A DNA stretch of 64,000 nt, from assembly GCA_028386065.3 (NCBI GenBank), contig JAKUCV010006610.1:150704-214703 (forward strand). The letters are read 5' to 3'. This document shows, one piece after another, positions 10,189-25,320 of the stretch (positions are counted from its first letter, which is position 1; every line of letters starts with the position of its first letter). Below the pieces are notes generated by a model, which worked only from the letters and a program-made list of their open reading frames with translations, made no database searches and had not been told where the DNA came from. The translations under genes were made by a program, and so were the position numbers. The DNA comes from Turnera subulata (lineage: Eukaryota; Streptophyta; Magnoliopsida; Malpighiales; Passifloraceae).

Positions 10189-11756
10189 TCCCAATCCGAG
10201 TAAATGTCTTGTAGAAACTGTGAATCAATGTTTACCTCGTATATTTAGCAGTTACATCTGTTCTGCTTGCACGTGAGTTTCAGAGACTGCTTCACCTAAT
10301 GTCTCCTTGTTATAATGAAACCATGCATCTTCTAAGTATCTCTTTATGGAATGGATGGATGTTTTGTTTAATTCTTTGGTGATGGTGTGCATCAAGTTTT
10401 ATCCAGTGAACTTAAAAATTAACGAGTACATAAACTTGTTGAATCTTGTCTTGCACTCTGTTACTGTAATTGACTGACAATAAATTGCCATTCCGGCTCT
10501 AGGTCCTCTAGCTCTAGCATCATGTGGCATCGATAAAAGCACTGGCATAATGCCATTCTGTTACGGTGCGCCAAGATGCGAGGCAGTCCATTGTGGTTGT
10601 TTTTATATATACTGATTTGACATTGGTCAGTGTGGCATTACTCATTAGGTTAATATACTCGAGTCAATCTTGCCAATCTCGAATTTCTGGGTATTTTATT
10701 TCTCCTGCACGAGGAAAGAGAGCCATCTCAATTTTAGAGTACCCACATAGCCACAGATGGAAAATAGAGGACTGCCCTCAAATTCTAAGCGTGATTAAAT
10801 TTTTAAATCCCGCTATAAAATTCTCCTGTTTTGAAAAGACTTTTGGAACCAAAAGAATTGGAACCGCAAGTTCAAGGCAGAGTACGGAACAAGTCATGAG
10901 TAACACGAGACTAAGACAAGATAAAAAGCCTGCAAATGACAATACGCAAGTAGTTTGATGGATGTAAATTCCTCACTTTAAAGTGTCCTTTTACCAGGAT
11001 GATCCACTTCAACGACGGTAATTGGATTCCAGTTTCGTATCAGAAGCTGCGTTAGTTTCTCTCTCGAACTCTGTGGAACTATCTCTATCTGGCAAATGCT
11101 ACGATTTGTTGTTTGTTCTAGCTCTACTTGGTTGTGGCAATTTGTATATTTTATTTGCAATGTGCATGTTTGGTGTCCCGATCGCGACAATTACATTTAC
11201 GATAGTTTGGCATTTGCTCAAGTTATACCATCTGAATGAGTTGTTTCTTTTCTAAACTGGACAAAAAGGAGAGCCAAAAATCCAGCTTGTCTTCCACCTA
11301 TACCAAGTTTGAATCTATAAATCATCAACATAAAAAGTGGGGATTAATCAACTCGAGCACGTTTTCTTTGGAATAAATTTTAGTCAAGAAGTCTAAGAAT
11401 CAATCTTTAAATCAAAGTATTCGGCTAAGTAGCAACATATAGGGTGCCTCACAGTATATAAGTATATATTGTCCTGCAAAAAGGATCTCCGCCTGCAGCA
11501 CCAATTAACAGAGCTCCTTCAACAGAGCAGCCAGAATAAAATTGACCAGAAAATCAAATCATAGCAACGCAATAGGATATATTCAATACGACAATGCATA
11601 ACTTGAAAAACATTCAATAAATATCCATACACAAAGTGCCCATAAAATAGATGGCAGCACAATGTTCTTTAAGGTAGACAAGCAGAAGCACAATAAGCGT
11701 CTCATATGGTAACTGCTCCTCATATGCTGAAATACGCCATGGAACATAGTAGCCTG
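10189..11756. other. Intergenic region between two convergent genes
   Basis: It holds the 3' UTR of the small zinc-protein gene (to about 10500) and, on the minus strand, that of the CK2 gene (from 11756 downward). A 130-codon frame at 10566-10958 has no recognisable features and is not called. Confidence 0.6.
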
Positions 11757-15994
<4,238 letters not shown>

Positions 15995-16884
15995 GTGCCA
16001 CTAATTGAAAATTTTTACCCCACCCCCCACAAAAAAAAAAAAAAAATAGAGTAAATAAATATAGACTTCTTAATTATTTCTCCGGATTCTTAAAAAGGAA
16101 AAATAAATGGAAAAAGAAGGAAAAATTTTTTAAAAAAAAGGAAAAGAAAAGGCAGAGTGACACGATCTAGGAGGGAAAAAGCTTGCCTGCCGCTGGTGGT
16201 TTCTCTCGTGCGGTGATTCTTTGCTTTTGGGGGTGCATTCTTTGCTCTACTGTCTTTGTTTTTTTTCTTTTGCCAGCTCTTCCTTTGATTTGGTTTGTTA
16301 GAATTAGAAATATCTTTGTTCGAGGTGATTGGATTGGACGATACCCATTGGACGTATTTTAAAAATTTTATGTCAAATATGTGTGACGTTTGATGGTACC
16401 ATATATATTTATTTTTGACTTTACTGAAATCAACTAGACTATGGAACTTGTTTATTTGAAATATGAGTTTTTAGTAGGGTGATGAATAATTTTAGATTAA
16501 GAAAAAAAAACTTCCTTCACATATGAAATTTTTTCCCAAAATTCAAATAATTCAAGAAAATAAGTAACATATTCCATTATTATCATTTCAGTTAATACTC
16601 TGGGATCATTTAATATTTTTTTTGAGGAATTAATATTTTTTTAATTAATTAAACATATATCTATATATCTATACTGTATATAAAAATACAAACTCTTAAA
16701 TAAGATCTTAAGGACGGATTCAGGAGCAAACAGGAGCCACGCCTCTCTAAAATCCAATTATTTATATTTATAGTGGTAGTTCTAGTGTTTTACTAGACCT
16801 AAAATGTAAAACGAGTGGAAGGATGTTAGTGTGGTTTCTGTTCTTTATTATTATTCGTCAAAAGAAAAGTATGGTTTCTATTCT
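15995..16884. other. CK2 upstream region and AT-rich spacer
   Basis: No gene is seen. The CK2 promoter should lie in the first few hundred bases. A short repeat (16600-16680) recurs at 28345-28440. Two probable short insertion scars sit at 16610-16640 and 16832-16885. Confidence 0.6.
16610..16640 (-). repeat. Short T-rich insertion between ttaatattttt direct repeats
   Basis: The 11-mer ttaatattttt occurs at 16610-16620 and 16630-16640 around tttgaggaa. A related locus at 28356-28400 shows the same structure, so the insertion predates duplication of this repeat. Confidence 0.45.
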
Positions 16885-16885
16885 T
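16832..16885 (+). repeat. A-rich insertion with 14-bp target-site duplication
   Basis: The sequences tggtttctgttctt (16832-16845) and tggtttctattctt (16872-16885) differ at one base. They bracket a 26-base insert ending in A-rich cgtcaaaagaaaagta. The Copia element at 16885 later inserted in the second copy. Confidence 0.5.
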
Positions 16886-17084
16886 GTTATAAAATAGTGA
16901 AAAATGTGAATGTAATTCTCTACCTACCTCTCATCTGTATTCCCTATATATTGTGTATATCCCAACATAGAAAAGATATGCAGATAACGAACTGCTCTTC
17001 CCAGCTCTTCTTCCTCTCCTTTTTGTCTTCTCCTTCTCTATTTTTCAGTCATTAATCTTCATCTTCAACAAATTATATACAACA
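16885..17084 (+). repeat. 5' LTR of the Copia element
   Basis: It begins tgttataaaatag and ends atatacaaca, with the same length as the 3' copy. The following cgttattagcacgataac resembles the leader sequence seen after 5' LTRs of some plant Copia elements. Confidence 0.9.
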
Positions 17085-17199
17085 CGTTATTAGCACGATA
17101 ACGCTCTACCCAAGAAAACAAAATCAAGCTGAAAAACCAGAGAAAATCAAAGAAAGAAGACAGAAAAAAATACCCAGTACCCGTCACCTTCTTTGCCTC

Positions 17200-17640
17200 T
17201 GGCACTGTTCATCCATAAGGGTTTCCGGTCGTTGCTCGCCTCACCGCCGCCACCAGCAGCCTCCCTGTGCCGTCGCCGACTGAACGACACCCCTTCCTCC
17301 CATTTTCGCTGCACGACGCGCCGGTAGGAGGCCAAGACCCGACGAGGATCCGTCGGATCCGCCCCGACCCGTCTCCTTCCTCTCCTCGTTTGCAGCACCT
17401 ACGGCTGCCGCCTCGCCGTCTATGCCGCGCGCCTGTGTCGAGCGCCTGCCGCGCTGCCTTCCACGCAACCCAGCTCATCGGTGCAGACCGTCGCTTGTGG
17501 AGACGACCCGACCGCACGAGCCGCCGCCGTCGCCCTCGATTTGCAGCCTTCTCAAAGCACAGCCGCGTCGCCTCATCCTCGTGCCGCCCGTGCTCGCTGC
17601 CTCGCCCGCTCGCGCACGGGTCGGGATGACCCGTTTTTGG
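17200..17640. other. GC-rich block in the Copia leader
   Basis: Base composition is much higher in GC than all surrounding sequence. Frames are open on both strands, but none shows a recognisable domain. It could be a captured host exon fragment or a leader; I call no gene. Confidence 0.5.
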
Positions 17641-17672
17641 AGTTGCTGGGCTGGACGTGGGATGAGCCTTGG

Positions 17673-17745
17673 CTTGGCCGCTTGGGCCTGAGACCTGCGC
17701 TTGGGCGCTTGGGCCTAAGACCTGGGTTTGGGCACTTGGACCTGG
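17673..17745 (+). repeat. 27-bp tandem repeat, about 2.7 copies
   Basis: Units at 17673-17699 and 17700-17726, plus a partial at 17727-17745, follow the pattern cttggcgcttgggcctaaga. Confidence 0.8.
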
Positions 17746-18160
17746 TCATCCCTTGGGTCTGGACTTGGCTAGCACTATTCACAGGCCCAGTCTTTTAAAT
17801 AAAAAAAAGGAATAATAAATAAATATATATATAATTCTGGAAATAGAATTGGAATAATATTTTGGTAATTATTTTTTTTGGAAAAGGGGTATCATTAAAG
17901 TATTAATATCAAAGTAATAATCGGGTATAATTATGGTATAATATTGACACCTAATAATAAAAAAAAATTGTGAATGATGACGATTATGGTGAATTAACCT
18001 GAGACATAACCGAGTCGGTTTAATTTACGGTAAAGCATATCATTCGCATATCAATTTATGTGCATCTTATCTGAACATGTTATATTATTTTCATGAAACC
18101 AAGGTAATCATTTCTAAATTTTTTCAATCCGCATTTGTTTATTTGTTTAGTACTCAATAT

Positions 18161-18270
18161 TGGCCGGCAAAGCCGCCTTGCTTCATTTATTGGCTGGCAA
18201 AGCCGCCTTATCTCTTTGTTGGCCGGCAAAGCCGCCTTGTTTCATTTGTTGGCCGGCTAAGCCGCCTTTA
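18161..18270 (+). repeat. About 30-bp tandem repeat with hairpin core, four copies
   Basis: Copies start at 18161, 18191, 18220 and 18250 with tggccggcaaagccgcctt. Each contains cggc-aaa-gccg, a short self-complementary core. The spacers between units are pyrimidine-rich. Confidence 0.85.
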
Positions 18271-18320
18271 TTGAGTAAGCATATATTATATAGTATCTAT
18301 TATTATTATACTTATTTTTA

Positions 18321-18462
18321 TGATTGGGCTATTAAAGGGCCCATTATATTTATTTTCTTGCTTTAATTTACGTTCTGATTGGGCTATTAAAAGGCCCACT
18401 GTATTTATATTCCTTGTTTTTAATTTTCTTTATATTTTGCTTGGGCTCATACAAGGCCCATC
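18321..18462 (+). repeat. Three spaced gggct/ggccca hairpin motifs
   Basis: The motif tgggctattaaagggccca or a close variant occurs at 18325, 18379 and 18441, spaced 54-62 bp. Each can pair with itself. A similar motif lies at 6958 in the LTR-like remnant. Confidence 0.6.
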
Positions 18463-19506
18463 AGTTTTAATTTTCAGTCATTTATATTGGGGTAATTAAC
18501 AAAAGGCCCCTGTTTATTTATTTTAATTAAGTCTTTTATTTCTGTTATTTGATTTTGGGCCCTCAAAATTTCGGGAAGAAATTTATCATGGGCATTAAAT
18601 AGTTTGGAACACTAAATGAAAGAGTCCAGAAGACTCAAAAATACACCAAAGACCGAACGTCTTACTGTCAAAAGGTCCTGTCGATCTTTATATGACTATC
18701 AGATGTGGGACATTGAATGACCACAAGAAGATGGTTATTCTCACGAAATTTAAATACATACATACGCATCTGAAGAAATGTGTGTCCCTGCAGGACAAAA
18801 TGTAATATCAATGAAACCATATCTGGTCGAAATAATGACCAGGAAATTATGATATTATTCTTGCTCACCCTGGAGGTGCAAGTTAATTGCTTTAATTTTA
18901 AATGTTTAATTTTTAGCCTTATTATTTCTGTTATATTTACATTATGTTTATTCGTATTACTTTATGTTTATTCTTATTACTGTTTATTTCTTGTTATATG
19001 CACATTAAATTCTCGTTTCCTCGAATAATGACCCCGACATTTGTCCTGTAGACAATGCGATGATATATTTTGTACTTAATACACGGAAATTACTTATATG
19101 AAAATTTATTAACCCACTCCAGAAGAGCATGGGTCTTAATGCAACAGCATTCAAGGGGAGAGGAACACTGTATGTGAATACTGTTGCATACCTATACTGT
19201 GAAGAACACAAGTGTAACTATGATCTAGAAGATCATATACTTACGCTCTGGAAGAGCATAAACTCATGACGAGTACAAAATATTCTTGTTTACAGTAATT
19301 AAAGAAATTGTTACGGATCCATTAAATCGACTCTGCTCTATTCCCTGAAGCGAATAAGACAATATTAATAATTTGTCCCTATGGCTGTTGATGAGATTAT
19401 AATGGCAAAGGGGGAAAACATGCATATTATTATTGCATATGGGATTCATTACAAGGAGAACATTCACATAGAGGAATTGTTCTCATACATAAGTTGAAAT
19501 AATTAT

Positions 19507-20190
19507 TTATCGATTGGGTACAACATTGACCCTAAAACTCTGGGCTTCGTTATTGATGTTGGCCCTAACACTATCGTTCCAGGAGAACCACATATCACCC
19601 ATGTTGTTTTCTCCAGGTAGCTCAAACCGATTTGCTGGAGGAAAACAGAGTGGTATTACTCCATGATTCTCTGCTGGTTGCCACAAGGTTTTAGTAATCA
19701 AAACCATATTGGGCTTGTACTGATTCTTCAGATCCCTTCAGGTACGCACAAAATCTTGGGATCGCCTGGCCACTCCCCTGCAATTCCATAATAACAGTCG
19801 TACCTTGGGCCATGTAGGCGGTAACCCAAAAACCCTCGGGATACTCCGAGCCATCATAGAAACCTGATAATAGCTGCTCTGATTCAGAATTTGACAAGTA
19901 GGCTCTAGCTGGAATTCCTGCATTCTATCAGATATGAAAAACATAATAGAGTTAGCCGAACCATAAAAAGAAGCCCTTAGATTGCTTTGGTCCTCTAGAA
20001 AGAAAGTCTCTTCCATAGGAGTCACAAAGAACCTAGATGAGTAAAGCTCGTCAACAAAAACTAAACGAGGAATTCTTGCAAGTTCACTCAGCAGTTCCTC
20101 CTGTTGCTCATTCACCATGCTATAGGCTAGTCTATTCCTCCTTCCTAGATTGGCACCCTCAACAAAGAAAACGGTATAGAGGGAAGGCAT
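19507..20190 (-). pseudogene. Second copy of the 227-aa antisense gene, one in-frame stop
   Basis: The frame runs from ATG at 20190 to a stop at 19507 with the same length as the gene at 1552-2235. A single TGA at 19738-19740 interrupts it, replacing the Leu of LRDLKNQYKPN. There is no net frameshift. I count 164 of 227 identical residues with the first copy. The blocks VFFVEGANLGRRNRLAYSMV and LVFVDELYSSRFFVTPMEE are identical in protein while their DNA differs only at synonymous sites. The endonuclease-like C-terminal third is less conserved, and the TET glutamate is Lys here, which argues against nuclease activity. It lies antisense in a Copia element, unlike the first copy. Confidence 0.8.
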
Positions 20191-20245
20191 GTTTTATCTT
20201 GTTAATATTTTTCTGTATGTTTCCATCACATATCTCCCTCCCCCT

Positions 20246-20252
20246 TCTTATA
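20246..20252 (-). promoter_or_regulatory. TATA-like box for the second antisense gene copy
   Basis: The minus strand reads ggcTATAAGAagg, 56 bases upstream of the ATG at 20190. The position is similar in kind to the TATAAAA box of the first copy, though closer. Confidence 0.35.
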
Positions 20253-20439
20253 GCCTGAGCTTAGATAGCTAGGTGACAGTTTTCAAATGTGGACCCTTTC
20301 ACTTATCTCCGAAAAGATCCTGAAGATTTTTCAGTTTTCACAAAACTCCAAAGTTATTTTTGGAAAAGTTTGCACAATAATTTCGATCTTTTCGACATGA
20401 GTGGCAGATATAAGCCTAATATTGGCACATATATTGCAG

Positions 20440-20680
20440 CCTGAAGCTAGCAATTTAAGTTATTAAACTTACTATATCCAGCCAGAAGCTGAAATGCTCT
20501 AGCCTGAAGCTAGCAATTTTAAGTGTTTAAATACACAAGTTTATACAGCCTGAAGCTGAGACCGACTAGAAGTTAACTGATAGATATTTAATTTATAGCT
20601 AGTATGCATCAGCCATAAGCTGATAAATAATTTTTCTAAGTTATTCAGCCTGTAGCTGGCACCGACTTGAAGTTGGTACA
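20440..20680 (+). repeat. Dispersed cagcctgaagctg repeats in the Copia interior
   Basis: At least six imperfect copies of cagcctgaagctg occur in 240 bases, several followed by gcaatttaagt or accgac. They are spaced irregularly, 40-70 bp apart. No coding role is visible. Confidence 0.6.
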
Positions 20681-21289
20681 TGGACATATTGTTTGGCATG
20701 ACCGGTTGGGCTATCCCGGGTAAATAATGATGCACAAAATTTATTTGGTCATTCATTGAAAAGCCAGAAGTTTTTATAATCAATGAATTTCCATGTGTTT
20801 GTTTGCTGCGAAATTAATAATATGGCCTTCCTAAGATGAGATTGGCCTAGACCAGCAAGTTTGAGAATGATTCAGGGACATGAACGCGGACTGATAAATC
20901 CGTTGTGTTAACCATCTAGGTAATTTTTTACGATGCATCGACTAGATGGTCTATTGTGTAATGCGAGTTGGCATTGTGCGTACTAATTTAATAATTAAGC
21001 CACTTGCAGGCATATGTCCCTACTTATGTTACTAGACTATATGTGTAGATAATGTTGGTATATTTCTTCAATAGAGAACTATATATCATTAGAAATAAAC
21101 CCAAACAGATTTAGGGGAACATTGACAATTGATTGCAGGACCATTGATGAAATATTATTACTTGAGAAATTGGTATTTTATATGCAGCAACACTTGAGTG
21201 CATCAAGCCAACATGATAAGAACACCCCACTTAATTGATTAATGGTCACATACTTAGTATTTCCCATCTTCGGACCATCGGTTATTCAG

Positions 21290-22990
21290 TATATAATGCT
21301 CCACCACAGGATTGTGAAATGGTCCCTTAAAGAAGATTGGGAATCTATGTTGAGTATGTATCTCCATAAATTACAAAAGTGATTGAAACCTATGACAGGA
21401 GATTGGAGATTTATTTATAGTAAGATTTGCTTATTGATGTTTTACTCAACATCAGGGGGAGAGAATAAGCAACTGGATCAAGAAATAAGAGATTATTGAA
21501 ATGATTATTGATCATCGAATAAATTAGTATGAACCTGAAGTTCAAAAGATGATTCATTTGCAGGAAAATTGATATACAATTGCCAGACACATTTAAATTA
21601 AGTGTGACCATATACCAGCTGCAAATGCTCCTGTTTTAGATTGATATTCCTGAAGAACAATATAAGTATGCAAATGAATCTATAGATTATACTCGGTTCC
21701 AAAAGAAAAGAAATTCTCGATAGAGAAAAAGGAGCAAAATGATAAGATGACCCCATTAAGGAAATAAGGCCTCCAGTAGAGGTTTGAATTAAAAGTCCTC
21801 AAGAAGAAGAAAATCCTCCAGAAGAGGTTTTCTGACACAAATTAATAAAATTTCAGAAGTAACTCAGGTACCTGAAATAAATGAGCATGATGAGATCTCA
21901 ATTACAGTGTCAGAAATAAGTTGGAACTCACGTGAAAATAACCGTCGACAGAATACTTGTTTTATTTATAATATAGCGCTAAATAAAATGAGGATCATGA
22001 ACCTACATTTGGCGAATGTAGGCGTAGTATGATTGGCCAAAATAGAGAAACATGATTAAAGGCTGTGTTAGACTCGCATGAAGTGAGAAATTTCCGGGCC
22101 TGTAGTCCGTACACCAGAAGGTGTAAAATTCAATTGGTCATAAAAGGGTATTTGTGCGGAAAGAAATAAATAATGAGATATAAAGCACGGTTTATGGCAC
22201 AAAGTTTTACCCAAACGACCAGGTATTCATTATGAGGAGATATGCTCCCCTGTGGTGGATGCGATTATTTGGTAAGTCTGGCAATATATTAGAAATGTAT
22301 CTAAACGGATACAGTTACAGCCTATTATTATGGATCCATAAGTCATGATATATACATGAAGAAATGTATATACCAGGTATTCATTATGAGGAGATATGCT
22401 CCCCTGTGGTGGATGCGATTATTTGGTAAGTCTGGCAATATATTAGAAATGTATCTAAACGGATACAGTTACAGCCTATTATTATGGATCCATAAGTCAT
22501 GATATATACATGAAGATCCCTGAAGGATCCAAGTTACCTGAAACAACTAATTTCCGGGAAATTAGAAAATAGAACTGAATTGATCTTTACATAATTTAAA
22601 TCATTTTGAGTATGGATAAACTTATGATTGGAACTCCCGAAGAAGCTTCCAAATACCGTGCTATTAGATTGGTCCTGGAGTACCCTGGTTGAAGTGCAAT
22701 ATGTATTGCTAAGAAAATAAAGCCTGAAGCTTTTGACTTAAGCCTATTGACAAGATATGAATTTGCTCTTATCTTCGGGGTATAAAAAATATGGTGTCAT
22801 GTTAATACTGTAAGCCCGAAGAAAGAAGAGTTGGTTCTTGCAGATGCCGATCCCCCACTAGATCCACAAAAGGCACAGCCGGACATCTGCCACAACTTTA
22901 CACATGAAATTGTTGCATCATTGGGACTACAAAAAGCAAGAGGGCAAGACAGATGCTCCAACAACAAAATTATGAAGATAATGCTACCTA
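21290..22990 (+). pseudogene. Broken Copia pol remnants (integrase end, reverse transcriptase, RNase H)
   Basis: Fragments translate in different frames. About 21340-21370 reads YVEYVSP, from the integrase/reverse transcriptase linker. About 22195-22260 reads ARFMAQSF...PGIHYEEICSPVVDAI. A stretch before 22380 and again before 22530 reads DTVTAYYYGSISHDIYMK. About 22840-22900 reads LADADPPLDPQKAQ, from RNase H. Many stops and frameshifts make it non-functional. The motifs suggest an Ivana/Oryco-type Copia lineage, by inference. Confidence 0.7.
22218..22516 (+). repeat. 154-bp tandem duplication in the Copia pol remnant
   Basis: The 145 bases from 22218 recur without a mismatch from 22372, giving a period of 154. 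The lack of divergence means the duplication is younger than most decay in the element, or an assembly artefact. Confidence 0.9.
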
Positions 22991-23242
22991 CACTGCCTAG
23001 TTAAAGTAGTGATGTATCAAAAGTGATCGGACAAAGCACACGTCACCTGAAGTTGCCAAGGATGGTTTGCATACAACAACATCATGATATCAAGAGAGGC
23101 TAAAATGAGGGGGAGTAGAATACGTACTGCACTCTTTTTCCCTTCACCAAGTTTTTATCCCACTGAGTTTTTCTTGGTAAGATTTTTAACGAGGCAGTAA
23201 TACAAAAGCGTATTCTACAGTACAATGACATTCAAGGGGGAG

Positions 23243-23442
23243 TGTTATAAAATAGTGAAAAATATGAATGTCATTCTCTATCTACCTCTCATCTGTATTC
23301 CCTATATATTGTGTATATTCCAACATAGAAAAGATATGCAGATAACGAGTTGCTCTTCTCAGCTCTTCTTCCTCTCCTTTTTGTCTTCTCCTTCTCTATT
23401 TTTCAGTCATTAATCTTCATCTTCAACAAATTATATACAACA
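23243..23442 (+). repeat. 3' LTR of the Copia element
   Basis: It has the same 200-bp extent as 16885-17084, starts tgttataaaatag and ends acaaca. It is preceded by the purine tract ttcaagggggag. Confidence 0.9.
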
Positions 23443-24240
23443 GTTCTTATTTTATAAGGCTTTTTTTTCTATCTATACTCGGGTGACCTCTCGTGTTTGT
23501 GGCGGACCTGAACATGGTTCATTCGATTTGGGTTCTTATTCATTCTGTCTTGGAATATGGTTGGGCTTCTGATTATTCTACATGAACTATCAGGCCCAAG
23601 GCTGAATTCTTAAAATTTTAATTGGATTCCTCTTGGAAGGACTGGATATCTCACAAAAAACCGAAGGAATTCCACTATATATTTTTATACATCGAGATTA
23701 TTTATTTTGTGGGGAGGAAACATGGTCTTTAGACGAGAAAAGTTGGAGCAGGAAAATATTTTTGCTTGAGTAAGGCCAGCCAACCTTCCTTTCGGGCTAC
23801 TTAACAAGCCCAACATGGACTATCCACAATTTCATTGGAAAACGCAAAAGTTGGGAGAACTGATTAAGGAGGAAAGCATTTGGATTGTATTACCTTTAGC
23901 ACGGGGAGGAAAGAAAATAAAGTGGATGAAAGTGAAGAGAAAGAATGAGAGTTGGGATGGAAAATAGTTTGTTTCCTTTATTTGGAAAGTTAAAAAAGAG
24001 AAAAAAATAACATAATTTTTTATTATTTTCATTTTTCAGTTGCCAACAATGAATGATTGCTACCTTTTGATATGGTTTAGATTTTACATTTGTTGAGGCT
24101 AAAAGACTCGTAAAAGTCTCTTACATTTTTCACCAAAAAAAACTTTTGATTTCACAATGTTGTTACTGTATTTGGTTGATCCTAGAGAACAGTAACGAGA
24201 AATTTTTCTTCCAAAAATAAGTCTTCATATATCATCTATT
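23443..24240. other. Intergenic, no gene seen
   Basis: The stretch is AT-rich with homopolymer runs and only very short open frames. Nothing recognisable was found. Confidence 0.6.
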
Positions 24241-25320
24241 TGTAGGCTCAGAAGTGCCTAAGAGGGGGATGAATTAGGCTTAAAAACTTTTTCGGACAGA
24301 GAGATTTGGTTTCTGCGCTACCAAATCTTTGCCGAGAGATTTAGTTTTTGTGATACCAAATCTTTCGAGTACTTAGAGAGTGTATAGAGTAAAGAGAGAG
24401 AGAAAGAGAATGAACACAGATGATTTAGAGTAGTTTCCCCTCACCAGGTACTCCACTATCTAAAGGTTCCTTCATTTAGGATTTCAAACACTCACTATAC
24501 TTAGGATTTTGCGGGATCAACCTTAACCTTTACAAACAAAAGCTTTTCTAGGCTAAGCTCGAACCTTTACAAGCTTTTCACAAGCTAAGCTCTAACCTAC
24601 ACAAGCTTTTCACAGGCTAAGCTTGAACCTTCCCTCAGATTTAATCCTAGACTTGAGTACCCAACAAAACTAGACCAAGCCTTGCTTACAAATTACCCCT
24701 TGAAACAGATTCGCACTGTAAGCAGAAAAACCAAATTAAATACCAAATCTTTTAGCTCAAGTATACACTCAGATTTTGCACAATAGATGGGATAGTCTTC
24801 CAGAGGTATAAACGTCCGTCTTTATAGAATCTGAGTGTGGGGGGTAAGCTCCTGCAACGGCTCCTTGTACTCCAGTTGACTTTAGTTCAATAAAAGCTTC
24901 AGTTTGGTGCCGTTATGCATGTTAACTCCTTGGTTGCAAAGTATAACCAAATCTGGAAAGTTTGGACCACCTTCTGGAGTTGAGTGGGAGTTAGGTGGGA
25001 ACATCTTCTGCACTTTCATAAAGTCTTCCCTCTTACTTGTTCACCAATTCAAACGGCTGGAAGTGGGATTTAAATGCTTGCAGGACCACACGCAACTTGC
25101 ACAAAAAGTTGAAAGTGACAGCTTCGCAGATATGGTATTGATAAAAACCGTATGTCGTGTATCCAAGATATGGTATCGATAAAAACCATACGTCATGTAT
25201 CCAAGATATGGTATCGGCAGAAACTATAATTTTTCTGCAGGCGAAAATCAACACAAGCAAAGCTAGCAATACACTTGTAATTTGTTAGTCATCAAAACCA
25301 AATGATTAACATGGTTAATC
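24241..25320. repeat. Repeat-rich stretch, probable transposon-derived non-coding DNA
   Basis: It opens with ggctcagaagtgcctaagag, a type of sequence I associate with dispersed plant repeats. Internal imperfect tandem copies include gagagatttrgttt...accaaatctt (24299-24370) and acaagcttttcacaggctaagct (24535-24625). A 38-bp repeat follows at 25128. No gene is seen. Confidence 0.45.
25128..25220 (+). repeat. 38-bp tandem repeat, about 2.4 copies
   Basis: Units start at 25128, 25166 and 25204 with agatatggtatygataaaaa and differ at a few bases. Confidence 0.85.

Larger units (their letters stand above)
16885..23442 (+). mobile_element. Decayed Ty1/Copia element carrying an antisense gene
   Basis: Two 200-bp LTRs (16885-17084 and 23243-23442) differ at about seven positions, roughly 96.5% identity. 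A purine tract (attcaagggggag) precedes the 3' LTR. Flanks attct and gttct fit a 5-bp target-site duplication with one change. Remnants of integrase, reverse transcriptase and RNase H follow in Copia order on + (about 21290-22990) but are full of stops. No gag is recognisable. A 227-codon antisense gene copy lies at 19507-20190. The leader has a GC-rich block (17200-17640) and several tandem repeats. Confidence 0.85.

Noticed and set aside
10566..10958. 130-codon frame between two genes
   Set aside because: No domain, no codon bias visible, and no splice or promoter context.
17147..17798. Several overlapping frames on both strands
   Set aside because: High GC content lowers stop frequency; none has a recognisable domain and they overlap each other on both strands.
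18161..18270. CRISPR-like palindromic repeat array
   Set aside because: Spacers are only about 10 bases and similar to each other; it is a tandem repeat in a Copia leader.
19507..20190. Frameshift in the second antisense gene copy
   Set aside because: At first it looked like two frames, but both parts are in the same frame; only an in-frame TGA at 19738-19740 separates them.
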